NCBI RefSeq assembly: GCF_004124235.1
Contig: NZ_CP032487.1
Coordinates: 2,604,001 to 2,668,000, forward strand
DNA: 64,000 nt
Source of the DNA: Yersinia hibernica
GTDB taxonomy: Bacteria; Pseudomonadota; Gammaproteobacteria; Enterobacterales; Enterobacteriaceae
Direction: 5' to 3'
Made by a program: the position numbers and the translations under genes. The notes beneath the pieces are model-generated. The model was not told where the DNA came from and made no database searches. It was given only the letters and a program-made list of their open reading frames with translations. Each line of letters begins with the position of its first letter. Positions within the stretch are counted from its first letter, which is position 1. Positions 1 to 11,001 of this stretch are shown here, piece after piece.

Positions 1-90
1 TAATAAGGCTACAACCAATAAAAGCAAAAATCGCACCGTTGCAAGTGCTGTCAAGTAACCCTAAGCAGCGGTGTTTGATAATGCCCAAAA
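1..90. other. Window edge, no gene recognised
   Basis: This short stretch lies downstream of the dusC stop codon on the minus strand. I see no coding frame, no hairpin with a T run and no repeat in it. A gene may begin just outside the window. Confidence 0.4.
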
Positions 91-1023
91 CTAAATGCGC
101 TGAATAGCGAGCGCAATATCTTTTGACGTTTTTAATGCACGGATTTCACTAAATAAATCGCTGGCTTCAGTATATTCTTTGCGCAGATATCCCAACCACT
201 GTTTGATACGCGCCACATGATAGAGCCCGGTATCGCCCTGTTTTTCTAATTGCACATACTTTTGCAGCAACTTGATGACTTCTGGCCACGGCATACGGGG
301 TTCATTGTATTTCACAACTCGACTCAGATTTGGCACATTCAGCGCCCCGCGCCCTAACATCACAGCATCACACCCAGTCACTTTCATACACTCTTGCGCG
401 CTTTGATAATCCCAGATTTCACCATTGGCAATCACCGGTATTGTCAGACGCTGACGAATCTGGCCGATAGCTTGCCAATTGATCCGATCAGCTTGATAAC
501 CCTCTTCTTTAGTGCGGCCATGCACCGCTAATTCTGTGGCCCCGGCTTGCTGTACTGCATCCGCGATTTCAAACTGGCGATCGCCAGAATCCCACCCTAA
601 CCGAATTTTTACGGTGACAGGTAAATGAGCCGGAACAGCTTCACGCATAGCTTTAGCCCCCTGATAAATCAGCTCTGGGTCTTTGAGCAATGTTGCGCCA
701 CCGCCGCTGCCATTCACCAATTTAGAGGGGCAGCCACAGTTCAAATCTACACCATATGACCCCAGCTCAACCGCACGAGCTGCATTTTCCGCCAACCATT
801 GGGGATATTGGCCTAACAATTGAATACGAACTTGAGTGCCGCAAGGCGTTCGGCTCTGGTGATGAAGTTCAGGGCACAGGCGATAGAATGATTTGGCGGG
901 CAATAGTTGGTCAACCACCCGTAAGAATTCGGTGATACAAAGATCGTAATCATTAACTTCACTGAGCAGTTCGCGCACCAGTGAGTCCAATACACCTTCC
1001 ATCGGTGCCAGTATTACCCGCAT
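91..1023 (-). CDS. dusC: tRNA-dihydrouridine(16) synthase DusC
   Basis: The 310-residue product is an FMN- and NADPH-dependent flavoenzyme that reduces uridine 16 in the D-loop of tRNAs in the cytoplasm. It opens with the FMN-binding APMEG motif at residues 6-10. It carries the NCGCPSK loop with the catalytic cysteine near residue 98, the KIRLG strand, a VHGRTK segment and the ANGEI phosphate-binding strand typical of Dus TIM barrels. Length and the ITEFLR segment fit the DusC subfamily rather than DusA or DusB. The gene follows rhlE on the same strand, but a terminator and about 200 bases separate them, so it is probably transcribed alone. Subfamily assignment rests on recalled similarity to E. 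coli DusC. Confidence 0.93.
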   Translation of the reverse strand: MRVILAPMEGVLDSLVRELLSEVNDYDLCITEFLRVVDQLLPAKSFYRLCPELHHQSRTPCGTQVRIQLLGQYPQWLAENAARAVELGSYGVDLNCGCPSKLVNGSGGGATLLKDPELIYQGAKAMREAVPAHLPVTVKIRLGWDSGDRQFEIADAVQQAGATELAVHGRTKEEGYQADRINWQAIGQIRQRLTIPVIANGEIWDYQSAQECMKVTGCDAVMLGRGALNVPNLSRVVKYNEPRMPWPEVIKLLQKYVQLEKQGDTGLYHVARIKQWLGYLRKEYTEASDLFSEIRALKTSKDIALAIQRI

Positions 1024-1171
1024 GCTAATGCCCCTACGCTCTTGCCCACGCCATCATACAACCCGCACACTGTCTAATAAATTCCGCATCGTATCACGAT
1101 AAAATGACCGGCAATGATACGGGTGAAATAGGGTTTAAAACAAGGGATAACCCTGCCAAGTCATGGATTCA

Positions 1172-1206
1172 GGTGAAAAAAAACCGCCTTCGAGAAAGCG
1201 GTTTTA
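1172..1206 (-). terminator. Rho-independent terminator of rhlE
   Basis: Read on the minus strand, an eight-base stem AAAACCGC/GCGGTTTT with a short loop is followed directly by a run of T. It lies 20 bases past the rhlE stop codon and should insulate dusC from rhlE. Confidence 0.85.
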
Positions 1207-1225
1207 TCAGCGAATATTTTCTAAC

Positions 1226-2581
1226 TTATTCGCCCGGTTTGCGGCTACGGCCACGTGAAGATGGCCCTGCTGGGCGACGTTGACCATCAGCCTGACTGCG
1301 TGGGCGGCTGGTGCGGCTATCACCGCGACCTGCTGCTGCGCCACCATTTTGTGAGCGACCAGCACTGCTGCCACGCCCCATACCTGGGCGTTGCGCACCA
1401 CGGCCCTGACGGCCATTTTGAATCGGATCCGCTTTAATGCTTGGGTCCGGCTCGTAACCCTCGAGGGCGATACGGGGAATTTCACGTTTCAGCAAACGCT
1501 CAATATCGCGCAGCAGTTTATGTTCATCAACACAAACCAATGAAATCGCTTCACCGGTACGTTCCGCACGGCCAGTACGGCCAATACGGTGCACGTAATC
1601 TTCTGGAACGTTTGGTAGCTCATAGTTAACCACATGGGGTAACTGGTCGATATCCAAACCACGAGCAGCAATGTCTGTGGCGACCAGCACACGGATTTTG
1701 CCGTCTTTAAAGTCAGCCAGTGCGCGGGTACGTGCCCCTTGGCTCTTATTACCGTGAATGGCTGCGGCAGTAATACCGTCTTTATTCAGTTGCTCAGCTA
1801 AATGGTTAGCGCCATGCTTGGTGCGGTTGAACACCAATACTTGCTGCCAATTACCCTCGCCAATCATCTGAGACAATAATTCGCGCTTACGATTTTTATC
1901 CACAAAATGAACACTTTGCGCAATTTGTTCAGAAGCGGTGTTACGGCGTGCCACTTCAACAGATGCCGGATTGTGCAGCAATTTGCTAGCCAACCCTTTA
2001 ATTTCATCAGAGAAAGTCGCGGAGAACAGCAGATTCTGGCGTTTGGCGGGCAGTTTTGCCAATACACGACGAATATCGTGAATAAAGCCCATGTCCAGCA
2101 TGCGGTCGGCTTCGTCCAGCACCAAAATCTCAATCTTGGACAAATCAACAGCATTTTGATGTTCCAAGTCCAGCAGACGGCCAGGGGTGGCGACCAAAAT
2201 ATCAACACCACCGCGCAATTTCATCATCTGTGGATTAATGCTAACGCCGCCAAATACCACCAGCGAGCGCAGTTTCAGGTATTTACTGTAACTTTGTACG
2301 TTTTCATCAATCTGCGCAGCCAGTTCACGAGTTGGCGTCAAAATCAACGCGCGTACCGGGCGGCGGCCTTTAATCGGCTGTTGGTTCTGACTCAACAGTT
2401 GCAACAACGGCAAGGTGAAACCCGCGGTTTTACCGGTACCGGTTTGCGCACTGGCCATTAAATCACGGCCTTCCAGCACCACTGGGATTGCCTGGCTTTG
2501 AATTGGCGTCGGCACAAGGTAGCCCTGCTCTTCAACAGCACGCAGGATGTCGGCGTTTAGGCCGAGAGAATCAAATGACAT
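1226..2581 (-). CDS. rhlE: ATP-dependent RNA helicase RhlE (DEAD-box)
   Basis: A 451-residue DEAD-box RNA helicase that unwinds short RNA duplexes and is linked to ribosome assembly and RNA turnover. Visible motifs in order are the Q motif ([10 protein letters not shown]), AQTGTGKT (Walker A), [24 protein letters not shown] (Walker B), [16 protein letters not shown] and HRIGRTGRA. The C-terminal tail is basic and rich in Gly, Arg and Ser, typical of RhlE. The start was placed at the ATG giving MSFDSLGLN, as in E. coli; an in-frame upstream ATG would add 19 unconserved residues. The gene is divergent from cecR, which in E. coli (as ybiH) also controls rhlE from the shared intergenic region. 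Confidence 0.95.
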   Translation of the reverse strand: MSFDSLGLNADILRAVEEQGYLVPTPIQSQAIPVVLEGRDLMASAQTGTGKTAGFTLPLLQLLSQNQQPIKGRRPVRALILTPTRELAAQIDENVQSYSKYLKLRSLVVFGGVSINPQMMKLRGGVDILVATPGRLLDLEHQNAVDLSKIEILVLDEADRMLDMGFIHDIRRVLAKLPAKRQNLLFSATFSDEIKGLASKLLHNPASVEVARRNTASEQIAQSVHFVDKNRKRELLSQMIGEGNWQQVLVFNRTKHGANHLAEQLNKDGITAAAIHGNKSQGARTRALADFKDGKIRVLVATDIAARGLDIDQLPHVVNYELPNVPEDYVHRIGRTGRAERTGEAISLVCVDEHKLLRDIERLLKREIPRIALEGYEPDPSIKADPIQNGRQGRGAQRPGMGRGSSAGRSQNGGAAAGRGDSRTSRPRSQADGQRRPAGPSSRGRSRKPGE

Positions 2582-2960
2582 ATTACAAGAAGCTCCAGAT
2601 CTTCCCAATCCCGACGATATCGTCAGGTGCAGTTTCAAGGGAAGATTATCAGACGAGGCATGAATTGAGGCATTACCACGAGGATTGGCACAAACTGCAG
2701 TGCACCATTGCGGCTGATTATAACAGATGTTTAGCCAGAAAAGGGAATTTTAGCTATTTCTTAAGATTTTTATTAAGTTAAATATCAAGAAAACTGATTT
2801 ATTACTGCCGATTAATCCACTTTCGATCACAAAAACCGGCCTAATCTCGGCCGTCACTTTACATATTCTCAGTGACGACCTAAAGTTAATCATATGATTG
2901 ATTTATTATTTAGCTATCTATTAATATTAACAAAAATGACATTTAATGGGTATGGAACCT
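2582..2960. promoter_or_regulatory. Divergent rhlE / cecR control region
   Basis: This 379-base AT-rich spacer separates rhlE from cecR and holds no gene. It contains a perfect 12-base palindrome AATCATATGATT at 2888-2899 and an inverted GGCC/GGCC pair near 2836-2852. E. coli CecR is known to bind the equivalent spacer and regulate both flanks, so the palindrome is a candidate operator; that is inference, since I cannot match it to a known CecR motif. No clear -35/-10 pair could be assigned. Confidence 0.4.
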
Positions 2961-3659
2961 ATGTCTCATTCTTCAACGCCATCAATACCGACCACAATCC
3001 GCGGTGAACAAGCCCGGCAGCAACTATTACAAGCGGCGACCGAATTATTCGGTGAACAGGGTTTGAAAGGGGCGACCACGCGCGAGATTGCACAGCGCGC
3101 AGGCCAGAATATTGCTGCAATTACCTACTATTTCAATTCCAAAGAAGGTTTGTATCTGGCAGTTGCTCAGCAAATTGCGGATTTTATCCAGCAGGCTTTC
3201 GCTCCTCTATCAGCGGAGATTGACCAGTTCCTCCAGCACCCTCGCCAAGAGCAACACCCTGAACAACAGCTACATTATATTCGCCGTGGATTACTGGAAT
3301 TCAGTCATTTAATGACACAGCCAGAAACACTCAATATCAGCAAAATCATGGCGCGTGAGCAGCTTTCGCCCAGTGATGCTTATCCACTGATTCATACTCA
3401 AGCCATTGCTCCGCTACATCAAAAACTGAATCTGCTGTTGGCTGCATTTATTGGTGTTGATGCCAGTGCGACAAAAACTATTCTTCATACTCATGCATTG
3501 ATCGGCGAAGTTCTCGCTTTTCGCATGGGGCGAGAGACTATCCGCCGGCAAGCTGGGTGGCTGGAAATTGGTGAGACTGAAAGTGAGATGATTAATCAAG
3601 TGCTTATCGAACATATTGACCTGCTGCTCTATGGGCTGCGGGCCAAAACATTACGGTGA
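2961..3659 (+). CDS. cecR: TetR-family regulator CecR (YbiH)
   Basis: A 232-residue TetR-type repressor. The N-terminal helix-turn-helix spans about residues 17-60, with the conserved segment TTREIAQRAGQNIAAITYYF followed by NSKEGLYLAV. The remainder is a helical ligand-binding and dimerisation domain matching the CecR C-terminal family. In E. coli this protein controls the adjacent ybhGFSR genes and rhlE and affects cefoperazone and chloramphenicol sensitivity. An upstream in-frame ATG at 2946 exists, but only the ATG at 2961 has a GGAA-like ribosome site before it. The gene lies 49 bases ahead of ybhG and is probably co-transcribed. Confidence 0.9.
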   Translation: MSHSSTPSIPTTIRGEQARQQLLQAATELFGEQGLKGATTREIAQRAGQNIAAITYYFNSKEGLYLAVAQQIADFIQQAFAPLSAEIDQFLQHPRQEQHPEQQLHYIRRGLLEFSHLMTQPETLNISKIMAREQLSPSDAYPLIHTQAIAPLHQKLNLLLAAFIGVDASATKTILHTHALIGEVLAFRMGRETIRRQAGWLEIGETESEMINQVLIEHIDLLLYGLRAKTLR

Positions 3660-3708
3660 AATCACTGACCTTGTTGTCATGAAAAATCAGTAACAGATAG
3701 GGAGCATT

Positions 3709-4695
3709 ATGAATCGCAAGAAGATTATAGTGGCCGTCGTGATTGTCGCCCTGCTGGCGGCAATAGGTTACGGATGGAGTTATTATCGTCAACAACAGGA
3801 CGCCACATTGACGTTATACGGCAATGTCGATATTCGTACCGTGAATCTGGGCTTTCGTGTTGGTGGCCGATTGGCCTCTCTGGCGGTCGATGAAGGGGAT
3901 AAAATTCAGCCGGGCGAAATCTTGGGAAAATTGGATGACGGCCCTTATCTTAATGCCCTCAAACAGGCGCAAGCCAATGTTCAGAGTGCACAAGCCCAAT
4001 TGGCGTTGCTCAAAGCCGGCTATCGCGATGAAGAGATTGCCCAAGTGCGCTCCGAAGTCTCTCAGCGAGAGGCCGCATTCAGTTACGCCGATAGCTTCCT
4101 GAAACGCCAACAAGGGCTGTGGGCCAATAAAGCCACCTCAGCGAATGAGTTAGAAAATGCCCGTACCGCGCGTAATCAGGCGCAGGCCAATTTACAAGCC
4201 TCGAAAGATAAACTGGCTCAATACCTAAGTGGTAACCGCCCGCAAGAAATCGCGCAAGCCGAAGCCAATTTGGCACAAAGTGAAGCTGAATTAGCCCAAG
4301 CCCAGCTCAACTTACAAGATACCACCCTGCTCTCGCCCTCTGGCGGTACCGTGCTGACTCGCGCGGTGGAGCCGGGCACCATTTTATCCGCCAGCAATAC
4401 CGTATTTACCCTTTCGCTGACTGACCCGGTCTGGGTGCGGGCCTATGTTAGTGAGCGCCATTTGAGCCAAGCCATTCCTGGCGCTGCAGTCGAAATCTTT
4501 ACCGATGGCCGCCCCAATAAGCCCTATCACGGCAAAATCGGGTTTGTTTCACCGACCGCCGAATTTACGCCGAAGAGTGTGGAAACACCGGACTTGCGAA
4601 CTGACCTGGTTTATCGCTTACGAATTATCATCACGGATGCAGATGAATCCCTGCGCCAAGGTATGCCGGTCACCGTCCGTTTTGTTCAACCTTAA
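3709..4695 (+). CDS. ybhG: HlyD-family membrane fusion protein YbhG
   Basis: This 328-residue periplasmic adaptor links an inner-membrane ABC exporter to an outer-membrane channel such as TolC. It begins with a single membrane anchor at about residues 5-24. A biotinyl-lipoyl half follows ([27 protein letters not shown]), then a long alpha-helical hairpin rich in Ala and Gln at about residues 80-205, the second lipoyl half ([18 protein letters not shown]) and a beta-barrel. A strong ribosome site (AGGGAG) precedes the start. Gene order ybhG-F-S-R is the same as in E. coli. The natural substrate is not known; E. coli work suggests drug and possibly sodium export. Confidence 0.93.
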   Translation: MNRKKIIVAVVIVALLAAIGYGWSYYRQQQDATLTLYGNVDIRTVNLGFRVGGRLASLAVDEGDKIQPGEILGKLDDGPYLNALKQAQANVQSAQAQLALLKAGYRDEEIAQVRSEVSQREAAFSYADSFLKRQQGLWANKATSANELENARTARNQAQANLQASKDKLAQYLSGNRPQEIAQAEANLAQSEAELAQAQLNLQDTTLLSPSGGTVLTRAVEPGTILSASNTVFTLSLTDPVWVRAYVSERHLSQAIPGAAVEIFTDGRPNKPYHGKIGFVSPTAEFTPKSVETPDLRTDLVYRLRIIITDADESLRQGMPVTVRFVQP

Positions 4696-4708
4696 GGCAC
4701 CATGAGCT

Positions 4709-6460
4709 ATGAATGCTATCCAGCATCTTATCACTCTGGAGGGGGTCGAAAAATCCTTCCCCGGACTAGAAAGCCCTGCCGTTGCCAGTCTGACCGCTGA
4801 AATCCGCAGTGGCGCAGTCACCGGTTTAGTCGGGCCAGACGGTGCCGGGAAAACAACATTGCTGCGAATGTTGGCCGGGTTACTCAAACCCAGCCATGGC
4901 AAGATGACCGTCGTCGGCCTCGACCCATTGGAAAATGATCGCCAATTGCATTCCATCCTCGGCTATATGCCGCAGAAATTTGGTTTGTATGAAGATTTGA
5001 CGGTGATGGAAAACCTGACACTGTATGCCGATTTACGCGGCGTCACCGGCGAACTGCGCCGCCAAACATTTGAGCGGCTGTTAACATTTACGGATTTGAC
5101 CCGCTTTACCGGGCGCTTGGCGGGCAAATTGTCCGGCGGAATGAAACAAAAGTTGGGGCTAGCTTGTACTTTGGTCGGCCAGCCGAAAGTTTTATTGCTG
5201 GATGAACCGGGAGTGGGTGTCGACCCTATTTCACGCCGCGAGTTGTGGCGTATGGTTCATGAGTTAGCCAGCGACGGCATGCTTATCTTGTGGAGCACTT
5301 CTTATCTGGATGAAGCCGAACAATGCCGCGAAGTATTGCTGCTCAATGAGGGAAAATTACTCTATAGCGGCGCGCCGCAAGCGCTGACTCAGCGCATGAG
5401 CGGCCGGACTATTTTGCTCGCCGCCCAAAGCGGCACTAACCGCAAACTATTACAGCACGCATTGACCTTGCCACAGGTTAGTGATGGGGTGATTCAGGGC
5501 AAATATGTACGGCTGATTATCAAGCCGGGGGTGGACCACAGCCAACTATTACCGCTGTTAAATCAACCTAATGGCAAAATAATGGAAGCGGAGCCGCGCT
5601 TTGAGGATGCTTTTATTGACCTGTTGGGGGGTGGGCCAGCCAGTGAATCGGCACTGGCGAAAATTATGCCCCGCGTGGAGGGCCGTCACGATGAAACCGT
5701 GATTGAAGCCCAGGAGTTGACCAAGAAGTTTGGTGATTTCGCCGCGACCGATCATGTCAATTTTCAGGTAAAACGCGGCGAAATATTTGGTCTGCTCGGG
5801 CCCAATGGGGCCGGTAAATCCACCACATTCAAAATGATGTGTGGTTTGCTGGTTCCCACCGGCGGCAAAGCATTAGTGCTCGGGATGGATTTAAAAACCA
5901 GTTCCGGCAAAGCACGCCAGCATTTGGGCTATATGGCGCAAAAATTCTCACTGTATGGCAACCTGACAGTAGAGCAAAATCTGAAGTTTTTCTCCGGTGT
6001 TTATGGTCTGCAAGGGAAAACTCAGCGCAATAAAATAGCCGACATGACGTCGGCGTTTAATTTCACCCCCATTATTAAGCAAACTCCGGATTCATTGCCG
6101 CTTGGCTTTAAGCAACGGCTGGCGCTGGCTTGTGCGCTGATGCATGAACCTGACATTCTATTTCTTGATGAGCCGACCTCCGGTGTCGACCCCCTCACCC
6201 GCCGAGAATTTTGGCTACATATCAATGGGATGGTAGATAAAGGTGTGACTGTCATGGTCACCACCCACTTTATGGATGAAGCGGAATACTGTGACCGTAT
6301 CGGGCTGGTTTACCGCGGTAAAATTATTGCTGCGGGCACGCCAGATGAGCTCAAGCAGCAAGTTGCCACGGATACAAACCCTAACCCATCCATGGAAGAT
6401 GCATTTATCGAACTGGTCTTGCGCTATGACCAGCAAAACGATAAGGAGCAACAATCATGA
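4709..6460 (+). CDS. ybhF: Tandem ABC transporter ATPase YbhF
   Basis: A 583-residue cytoplasmic protein with two complete ATP-binding cassettes in one chain. Cassette 1 has Walker [10 protein letters not shown] near residue 42, signature LSGGMKQ and Walker [12 protein letters not shown]. Cassette 2 has Walker [10 protein letters not shown] near residue 362, a less canonical signature (LPLGFKQR) and Walker [12 protein letters not shown]. Both show the D-loop and the H-loop region, although cassette 1 reads [11 protein letters not shown] where a His would be usual. The asymmetry suggests that the two sites are not equivalent. It powers the YbhS-YbhR permease pair; the stop overlaps the ybhS start by four bases. 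Confidence 0.93.
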   Translation: MNAIQHLITLEGVEKSFPGLESPAVASLTAEIRSGAVTGLVGPDGAGKTTLLRMLAGLLKPSHGKMTVVGLDPLENDRQLHSILGYMPQKFGLYEDLTVMENLTLYADLRGVTGELRRQTFERLLTFTDLTRFTGRLAGKLSGGMKQKLGLACTLVGQPKVLLLDEPGVGVDPISRRELWRMVHELASDGMLILWSTSYLDEAEQCREVLLLNEGKLLYSGAPQALTQRMSGRTILLAAQSGTNRKLLQHALTLPQVSDGVIQGKYVRLIIKPGVDHSQLLPLLNQPNGKIMEAEPRFEDAFIDLLGGGPASESALAKIMPRVEGRHDETVIEAQELTKKFGDFAATDHVNFQVKRGEIFGLLGPNGAGKSTTFKMMCGLLVPTGGKALVLGMDLKTSSGKARQHLGYMAQKFSLYGNLTVEQNLKFFSGVYGLQGKTQRNKIADMTSAFNFTPIIKQTPDSLPLGFKQRLALACALMHEPDILFLDEPTSGVDPLTRREFWLHINGMVDKGVTVMVTTHFMDEAEYCDRIGLVYRGKIIAAGTPDELKQQVATDTNPNPSMEDAFIELVLRYDQQNDKEQQS

Positions 6461-7632
6461 GCGAGCTGAATAAATTCCCGGCAAATGAGGGTGAAACTTA
6501 TCATGACACCGGATTCTCCTGGCGCCGTCTGCGGGCATTATGCCGTAAAGAAACGCGGCAAATCTTGCGCGACCCCAGCAGCGGGCTCATCGCGTTTGTC
6601 ATCCCCTTGCTGCTGCTGTTTATTTTTGGCTACGGCATCAATCTTGATTCGAGCAAACTGCATATTGGCATTTTGATGGAGCAACAGAGCAAACCGGCAC
6701 AAGATTTGGCCAATGCATTTGCCAGTTCGCCGTATATCTCGCCGCAAATCAGTGATAATCGTCAGGCACTGATTCAAGCAATGCAAGCCGGTAAAATTCG
6801 CGGGTTGATTGTCATTCCCAATGATTTTGCCGAGCAACTTGCGCGCCCGGAGAGTAAAGCGCCGATTCAGGTCATTACTGACGGCAGTGAGCCGAACACC
6901 GCCAACTTTGTGCAAGGCTATGCCCAAGGTGTGTGGCAAATTTGGCAGCAACAACAGGCGCAAAATCTGGGGCAAAAAAATGATCCGCTGATAGAAATTC
7001 AGGTACGTTATTGGTTTAACCCCGCCGCCATCAGCCGACATTTTATTATTCCTGGTGCTATCACGATTATCATGACAGTGATTGGCGCGATCCTTACCTC
7101 CTTGGTGATCGCCCGCGAATGGGAACGCGGCACCATGGAAGCATTACTGTCGACTCAAATCACGCGCACTGAACTGCTGCTGTCGAAACTCATCCCTTAT
7201 TACGTGCTCGGCATGATAGCCATGACACTGTGTATGGTGGTGTCGGTATTCATTCTCGGCGTGCCCTATCGCGGCTCATTGGCCATATTATTTGTCATGA
7301 CCAGCCTGTTCTTAGCCAGCACACTGGGGATGGGGCTGTTGATTTCGACCATCACCCGCAATCAATTCAATGCGGCGATGGTGGCATTGAATGCCGCATT
7401 CCTGCCCGCAGTGATGCTGTCAGGCTTTATTTTTGAAATTGACAGCATGCCCGCGGTGGTTCGCGCCGTAACCTATATCATTCCCGCCCGCTATTTTGTC
7501 AGTAGCTTACAAACCCTGTTCCTAGCGGGGAATATTGGCACCGTGTTGGTGATTAACCTGTTGTTTTTGATTGCATCGGCAACCGTGTTTATCGGGCTGA
7601 CAGCATGGAAAACCAATCGGCGGTTAGATTAA
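6457..7632 (+). CDS. ybhS: ABC-2 type permease YbhS
   Basis: A 391-residue inner-membrane subunit of the YbhGFSR exporter. It has a cytoplasmic N-terminus with a conserved [10 protein letters not shown] segment, one membrane helix near residues 44-62, a large periplasmic loop to about residue 190, and then five hydrophobic segments up to the C-terminus. The [11 protein letters not shown] coupling element near residue 223 is the ABC-2 hallmark that contacts the ATPase. The start overlaps ybhF by four bases, which suggests translational coupling. Confidence 0.92.
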   Translation: MSELNKFPANEGETYHDTGFSWRRLRALCRKETRQILRDPSSGLIAFVIPLLLLFIFGYGINLDSSKLHIGILMEQQSKPAQDLANAFASSPYISPQISDNRQALIQAMQAGKIRGLIVIPNDFAEQLARPESKAPIQVITDGSEPNTANFVQGYAQGVWQIWQQQQAQNLGQKNDPLIEIQVRYWFNPAAISRHFIIPGAITIIMTVIGAILTSLVIAREWERGTMEALLSTQITRTELLLSKLIPYYVLGMIAMTLCMVVSVFILGVPYRGSLAILFVMTSLFLASTLGMGLLISTITRNQFNAAMVALNAAFLPAVMLSGFIFEIDSMPAVVRAVTYIIPARYFVSSLQTLFLAGNIGTVLVINLLFLIASATVFIGLTAWKTNRRLD

Positions 7633-7648
7633 AGGAAGGGAGTTAACC

Positions 7649-8755
7649 ATGTTTCATCGCCTTTACACATTGATTATTAAAGAGTTGCAGTCCCTACTGC
7701 GCGAACCACAAACCCGGGCGATATTAATCATGCCAGTGATATTGCAGGTGATATTATTCCCATTTGCGGCCACCTTGGAAGTGACCAATGCCACTATCGC
7801 AATTTACAGCGAAGATAGCGGCAAAGCCTCCATTGAGCTCACTCAGCGCTTTGCTAAAGCTGAAGCATTTTCTCATGTATTACTGCTACACAGCCCACAA
7901 GAGATTCAGCCCGTGATTGATAATCAGCAAGCGCTGCTGCTGATTCGTTTTCCTGAGCAGTTCAGTGCGAATTTAGCTAATGGCAAAACAACTCAGTTAC
8001 AACTGGTATTGGATGGGCGCAACTCCAACAGTGCTCAGATAGCGGCAAATTACATTCAGCAAATTGTCCAAGAGTACCAATTAGAATTGACCCAAGGGCA
8101 AATCAAGCCCAATAACAGTGAACTCGTGATTCGAAATTGGTATAACCCAAATCTGGATTACAAATGGTTCGTGGTGCCATCATTGATTGCGATGATTACA
8201 ACCATTGGCGTGCTGATTGTGACGTCACTGTCGGTGGCGCGTGAGCGGGAGCAAGGGACACTGGAACAGCTTTTAGTTTCGCCATTGACCACCTGGCAGA
8301 TTTTTATCGGCAAAGCAGTTCCGGCACTGATTGTGGCCACATTTCAGGCAACTATCGTGTTGTTTATCGGCATCTTTTTCTACCAAATCCCCTTTGCGGG
8401 ATCATTGGCGCTATTTTATGGCACCATGCTGCTCTATGGCCTGTCGCTGGTCGGCTTTGGCTTATTAATTTCATCGCTATGTTCAACTCAGCAACAAGCA
8501 TTTATCGGCGTGTTTGTCTTTATGATGCCCGCAATCTTGCTGTCCGGTTATGTCTCCCCGGTGGAAAACATGCCTATTTGGCTGCAAAATATCACCTGGA
8601 TCAATCCCATCCGCCATTTTACGGATATCACCAAACAGATTTACCTCAAGGATGCCAGCTTCGATATTATCTGGCACAGCTTATGGCCGCTGCTGGTGAT
8701 AACCGCCACAACAGGCAGTGCCGCTTATGGGATGTTTAGGCGGAAAATTGCCTAA
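7649..8755 (+). CDS. ybhR: ABC-2 type permease YbhR
   Basis: A 368-residue membrane protein paralogous to YbhS, with the same plan: an N-terminal [14 protein letters not shown] segment, a first helix near residue 25, a periplasmic domain and five C-terminal helices. The coupling motif [16 protein letters not shown] lies near residue 197. It probably forms a heterodimer with YbhS. It sits 16 bases after ybhS, has a GGAAGGGAG ribosome site and ends the operon. Confidence 0.92.
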   Translation: MFHRLYTLIIKELQSLLREPQTRAILIMPVILQVILFPFAATLEVTNATIAIYSEDSGKASIELTQRFAKAEAFSHVLLLHSPQEIQPVIDNQQALLLIRFPEQFSANLANGKTTQLQLVLDGRNSNSAQIAANYIQQIVQEYQLELTQGQIKPNNSELVIRNWYNPNLDYKWFVVPSLIAMITTIGVLIVTSLSVAREREQGTLEQLLVSPLTTWQIFIGKAVPALIVATFQATIVLFIGIFFYQIPFAGSLALFYGTMLLYGLSLVGFGLLISSLCSTQQQAFIGVFVFMMPAILLSGYVSPVENMPIWLQNITWINPIRHFTDITKQIYLKDASFDIIWHSLWPLLVITATTGSAAYGMFRRKIA

Positions 8756-8846
8756 GGGTATGAATGGGAATTGGGGAGGCCGTGCGCTAGAACTGGCAAA
8801 GAATATCAGCCTAAGCTGAGTTCGATTAAGTGGCGAGACCAAAAAG

Positions 8847-8877
8847 TTGACCGACGCCCGCAGCTGACATCGGTCAA
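8847..8877. repeat. Inverted repeat between ybhR and ybhL
   Basis: An eight-base perfect inverted repeat (TTGACCGA and TCGGTCAA, loop 15) lies in the spacer between the convergent ybhR and ybhL genes. No T run follows on either strand, so it is at best a weak terminator. Confidence 0.4.
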
Positions 8878-8939
8878 TGAGCATTTCGAGCAGCGTACGG
8901 CGGGCAAATTTGCCGCGTCGCAGCCCTTAATCAACCCGC

Positions 8940-9650
8940 TTAGCGGCGGTTACCGAAAATCCGCAGTAGCATCAGGAACAGGTTGATAAAATCGAGATAC
9001 AGAGTCAACGCACCGACGATGGAGTATTTGCGGAAGCTATCTTTATCATTAGCATCCAACTGTGAACCCATGTTTTTCAGTTTCTGAGTATCGTAGGCTG
9101 TCAGGCCAACAAACACCAACACCCCAATGTAGGTCACCGCCCACATCAGTGCCGTGCTTTTCAGCCAGATGTTAACAATTGAAGCCAGCACGATACCAAT
9201 CAGGCCCATAAACAGCATGCTGCCCATGCCACTCAAATCACGTTTGGTGGTGTAACCGTAGAAGCTCATGGCACCAAACATCCCGGCAGCAATCAAGAAT
9301 GTGCTGGCGATAGAAGAGCTGGTGTACATGATGAAAATGCTGGATATCGTTAAGCCGGTTAATGCTGAGTAGAGCATAAACAGCGACGTCGCCATTGAAC
9401 CACTTAAGCGGTTAACCATGCCAGAAATAACAAATACTAGCCCTAATTGGACAATAATCAGTCCAAAAAAAGTAATCTGGCTGGAGAAGATAAAGTTAAG
9501 TATCGCAGGGGTGTTTGCGGCATACCAAGCAACAACCGCCGTTAATAACAGACCACAGGTCATCCAGCCGTATACCTGCGCCATATATGCCTGAATGCCC
9601 GTGTTGGCACGTTCGACAATTGAACCATTAGAGCGTGGATAGCGATCCAT
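8940..9650 (-). CDS. ybhL: Bax inhibitor-1 family membrane protein YbhL
   Basis: A 236-residue integral inner-membrane protein of the BI-1/YccA family with about seven hydrophobic helices. The last of these ends in the conserved LYLDFINLFLMLLRIFG stretch with the acidic residue typical of this family. The function is not settled in bacteria; relatives include YccA, a modulator of the FtsH protease, and proteins that leak calcium. The start was placed at MDRYPRSNG because a longer in-frame start would add 18 residues without a ribosome site, and GGTAAC precedes the chosen ATG. It is convergent with ybhR. Confidence 0.88.
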   Translation of the reverse strand: MDRYPRSNGSIVERANTGIQAYMAQVYGWMTCGLLLTAVVAWYAANTPAILNFIFSSQITFFGLIIVQLGLVFVISGMVNRLSGSMATSLFMLYSALTGLTISSIFIMYTSSSIASTFLIAAGMFGAMSFYGYTTKRDLSGMGSMLFMGLIGIVLASIVNIWLKSTALMWAVTYIGVLVFVGLTAYDTQKLKNMGSQLDANDKDSFRKYSIVGALTLYLDFINLFLMLLRIFGNRR

Positions 9651-9793
9651 GGTAGTTACCTTATGCATATAAATAATGATACAGGCCATCAACTGACAGC
9701 CCACCGACTCTTTAAGGGTATCACAGAAATACGGTAAACAAGGGAGTTAAAATAGCTATTTAGGGCCAATCTTTACACGGGTTTACGTACAGT

Positions 9794-10249
9794 TTACCAA
9801 CGCTTGGCAGCACGATGATCACTGTCGCGTGATTCGACCCAACGTTCGCCGTCAGCGGTCACTTCGCGTTTCCAGAATGGGGCCCGTGTTTTCAAATAGT
9901 CCATAATAAACTCAGCGGACTCAAATGCCATACTGCGATGAGCGCTGGTCACGCCGACAAAGACGATTTCATCGCCGGGGAAGAGCGGCCCCACCCGATG
10001 AATGACGGACACGCGCTGTAAGGGCCAGCGGCGGCGCGCGGCGGCAATAATTTCATCTAGCGCTTTTTCTGTCATTCCCGGGTAATGCTCCAGTGTCAAA
10101 GCACTGACATTGGCCCCCAGGTTGTGGTTGCGGACTTTGCCGGTAAAGGTCACCACCGCACCATCTTCATCACATTGTGATAACCAGGTGTATTCTTCAC
10201 CGACATTGAATGGCTCCGGCCCGACACGAATGCGAGTGTTGTCCATCAT
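9794..10249 (-). CDS. moaE: Molybdopterin synthase large subunit MoaE
   Basis: The 151-residue catalytic subunit of molybdopterin synthase, which uses sulfur from thiocarboxylated MoaD to convert cyclic pyranopterin monophosphate to molybdopterin. Conserved segments include GAVVTFTGKVR, LEHYPGMTEK, the HRVG core, CPB-like GVTSAHR and KTRAPFWKRE with the active-site lysine region. Two ATG codons are adjacent; the moaD stop overlaps the first. It is the last gene of moaA-C-D-E. Confidence 0.94.
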   Translation of the reverse strand: MMDNTRIRVGPEPFNVGEEYTWLSQCDEDGAVVTFTGKVRNHNLGANVSALTLEHYPGMTEKALDEIIAAARRRWPLQRVSVIHRVGPLFPGDEIVFVGVTSAHRSMAFESAEFIMDYLKTRAPFWKREVTADGERWVESRDSDHRAAKRW

Positions 10250-10494
10250 TAACCTCCCGTCACTGGCGGGAAGAAAGCCACCTCATCACCCGCAACCAAA
10301 GGATGCTGAGCATTGACCAGCGATTGATTGACCGCCGTGAGCAATTTGCCCTCCTCAAGAGCTAACTGCCAGCGCTCACCCCGCTGACACAAGGCTTGGC
10401 GTAGCGCTTCAACCGTTGGAAACTCCGCGGCCACTTGCAAGCGGTCAGTCCCTACCAGCTCACGCACTTGAGCAAAAAACAGAATTTGAATCAT
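10249..10494 (-). CDS. moaD: Molybdopterin synthase sulfur carrier MoaD
   Basis: An 81-residue ubiquitin-fold protein ending in the Gly-Gly tail (PPVTGG) that is adenylated by MoeB and thiocarboxylated to carry sulfur to MoaE. It has the usual MoaD opening [14 protein letters not shown]. It overlaps moaC by four bases and moaE by one, so the three are translationally coupled. Confidence 0.94.
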   Translation of the reverse strand: MIQILFFAQVRELVGTDRLQVAAEFPTVEALRQALCQRGERWQLALEEGKLLTAVNQSLVNAQHPLVAGDEVAFFPPVTGG

Positions 10495-10970
10495 GAGGTT
10501 ACCTTAAAATCACCGGATTTCCCGCCGCTTTTTGCCAACAAGCGCACCGGGCCAATTATCATGTCTTTTTGCACCGCTTTGCACATGTCGTAAATGGTCA
10601 ACGCAGCCACCGATGCCGCGGTGAGAGCCTCCATTTCTACCCCGGTTTTACCGGTCAAGCGGCAGCAGGATTCAATACGGACTCTGTTATGTTCTGGCTG
10701 TGCTTGCAGCTGGACTTCCACTTTGGTTAGCAGCAATGGGTGGCATAGCGGGATCAATTCCCACGTTTTTTTAGCCGCCTGAATGCCAGCAATCCGCGCG
10801 GTAGCAAACACATCGCCTTTATGATGGCTCCCATCGATAATCATCGCCAATGTTGCAGCCTGCATTTCAACAAAAGCTTCCGCACGGGCTTCACGTACGG
10901 TTTCAGCTTTGGCGGAGACATCCACCATATGGGCTTCACCAGCGGCATTAATGTGAGTCAGTTGGGTCAT
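10491..10970 (-). CDS. moaC: Cyclic pyranopterin monophosphate synthase MoaC
   Basis: A 159-residue enzyme that rearranges 3',8-cyclo-GTP, made by MoaA, into cyclic pyranopterin monophosphate. Family landmarks are MVDVSAK near residue 15, [13 protein letters not shown] (active-site CHP), [23 protein letters not shown] and the C-terminal GKSG loop. It follows moaA directly, 31 bases away, where E. coli has moaB in between. Confidence 0.95.
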   Translation of the reverse strand: MTQLTHINAAGEAHMVDVSAKAETVREARAEAFVEMQAATLAMIIDGSHHKGDVFATARIAGIQAAKKTWELIPLCHPLLLTKVEVQLQAQPEHNRVRIESCCRLTGKTGVEMEALTAASVAALTIYDMCKAVQKDMIIGPVRLLAKSGGKSGDFKVTS

Positions 10971-11001
10971 ATATTACCTTTGGTCTTGATATTGCAGCCG
11001 A

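Noticed and set aside
1907..2461. A 184-codon frame opposite rhlE
   Set aside because: Antisense shadow of the helicase gene with no recognisable domain.
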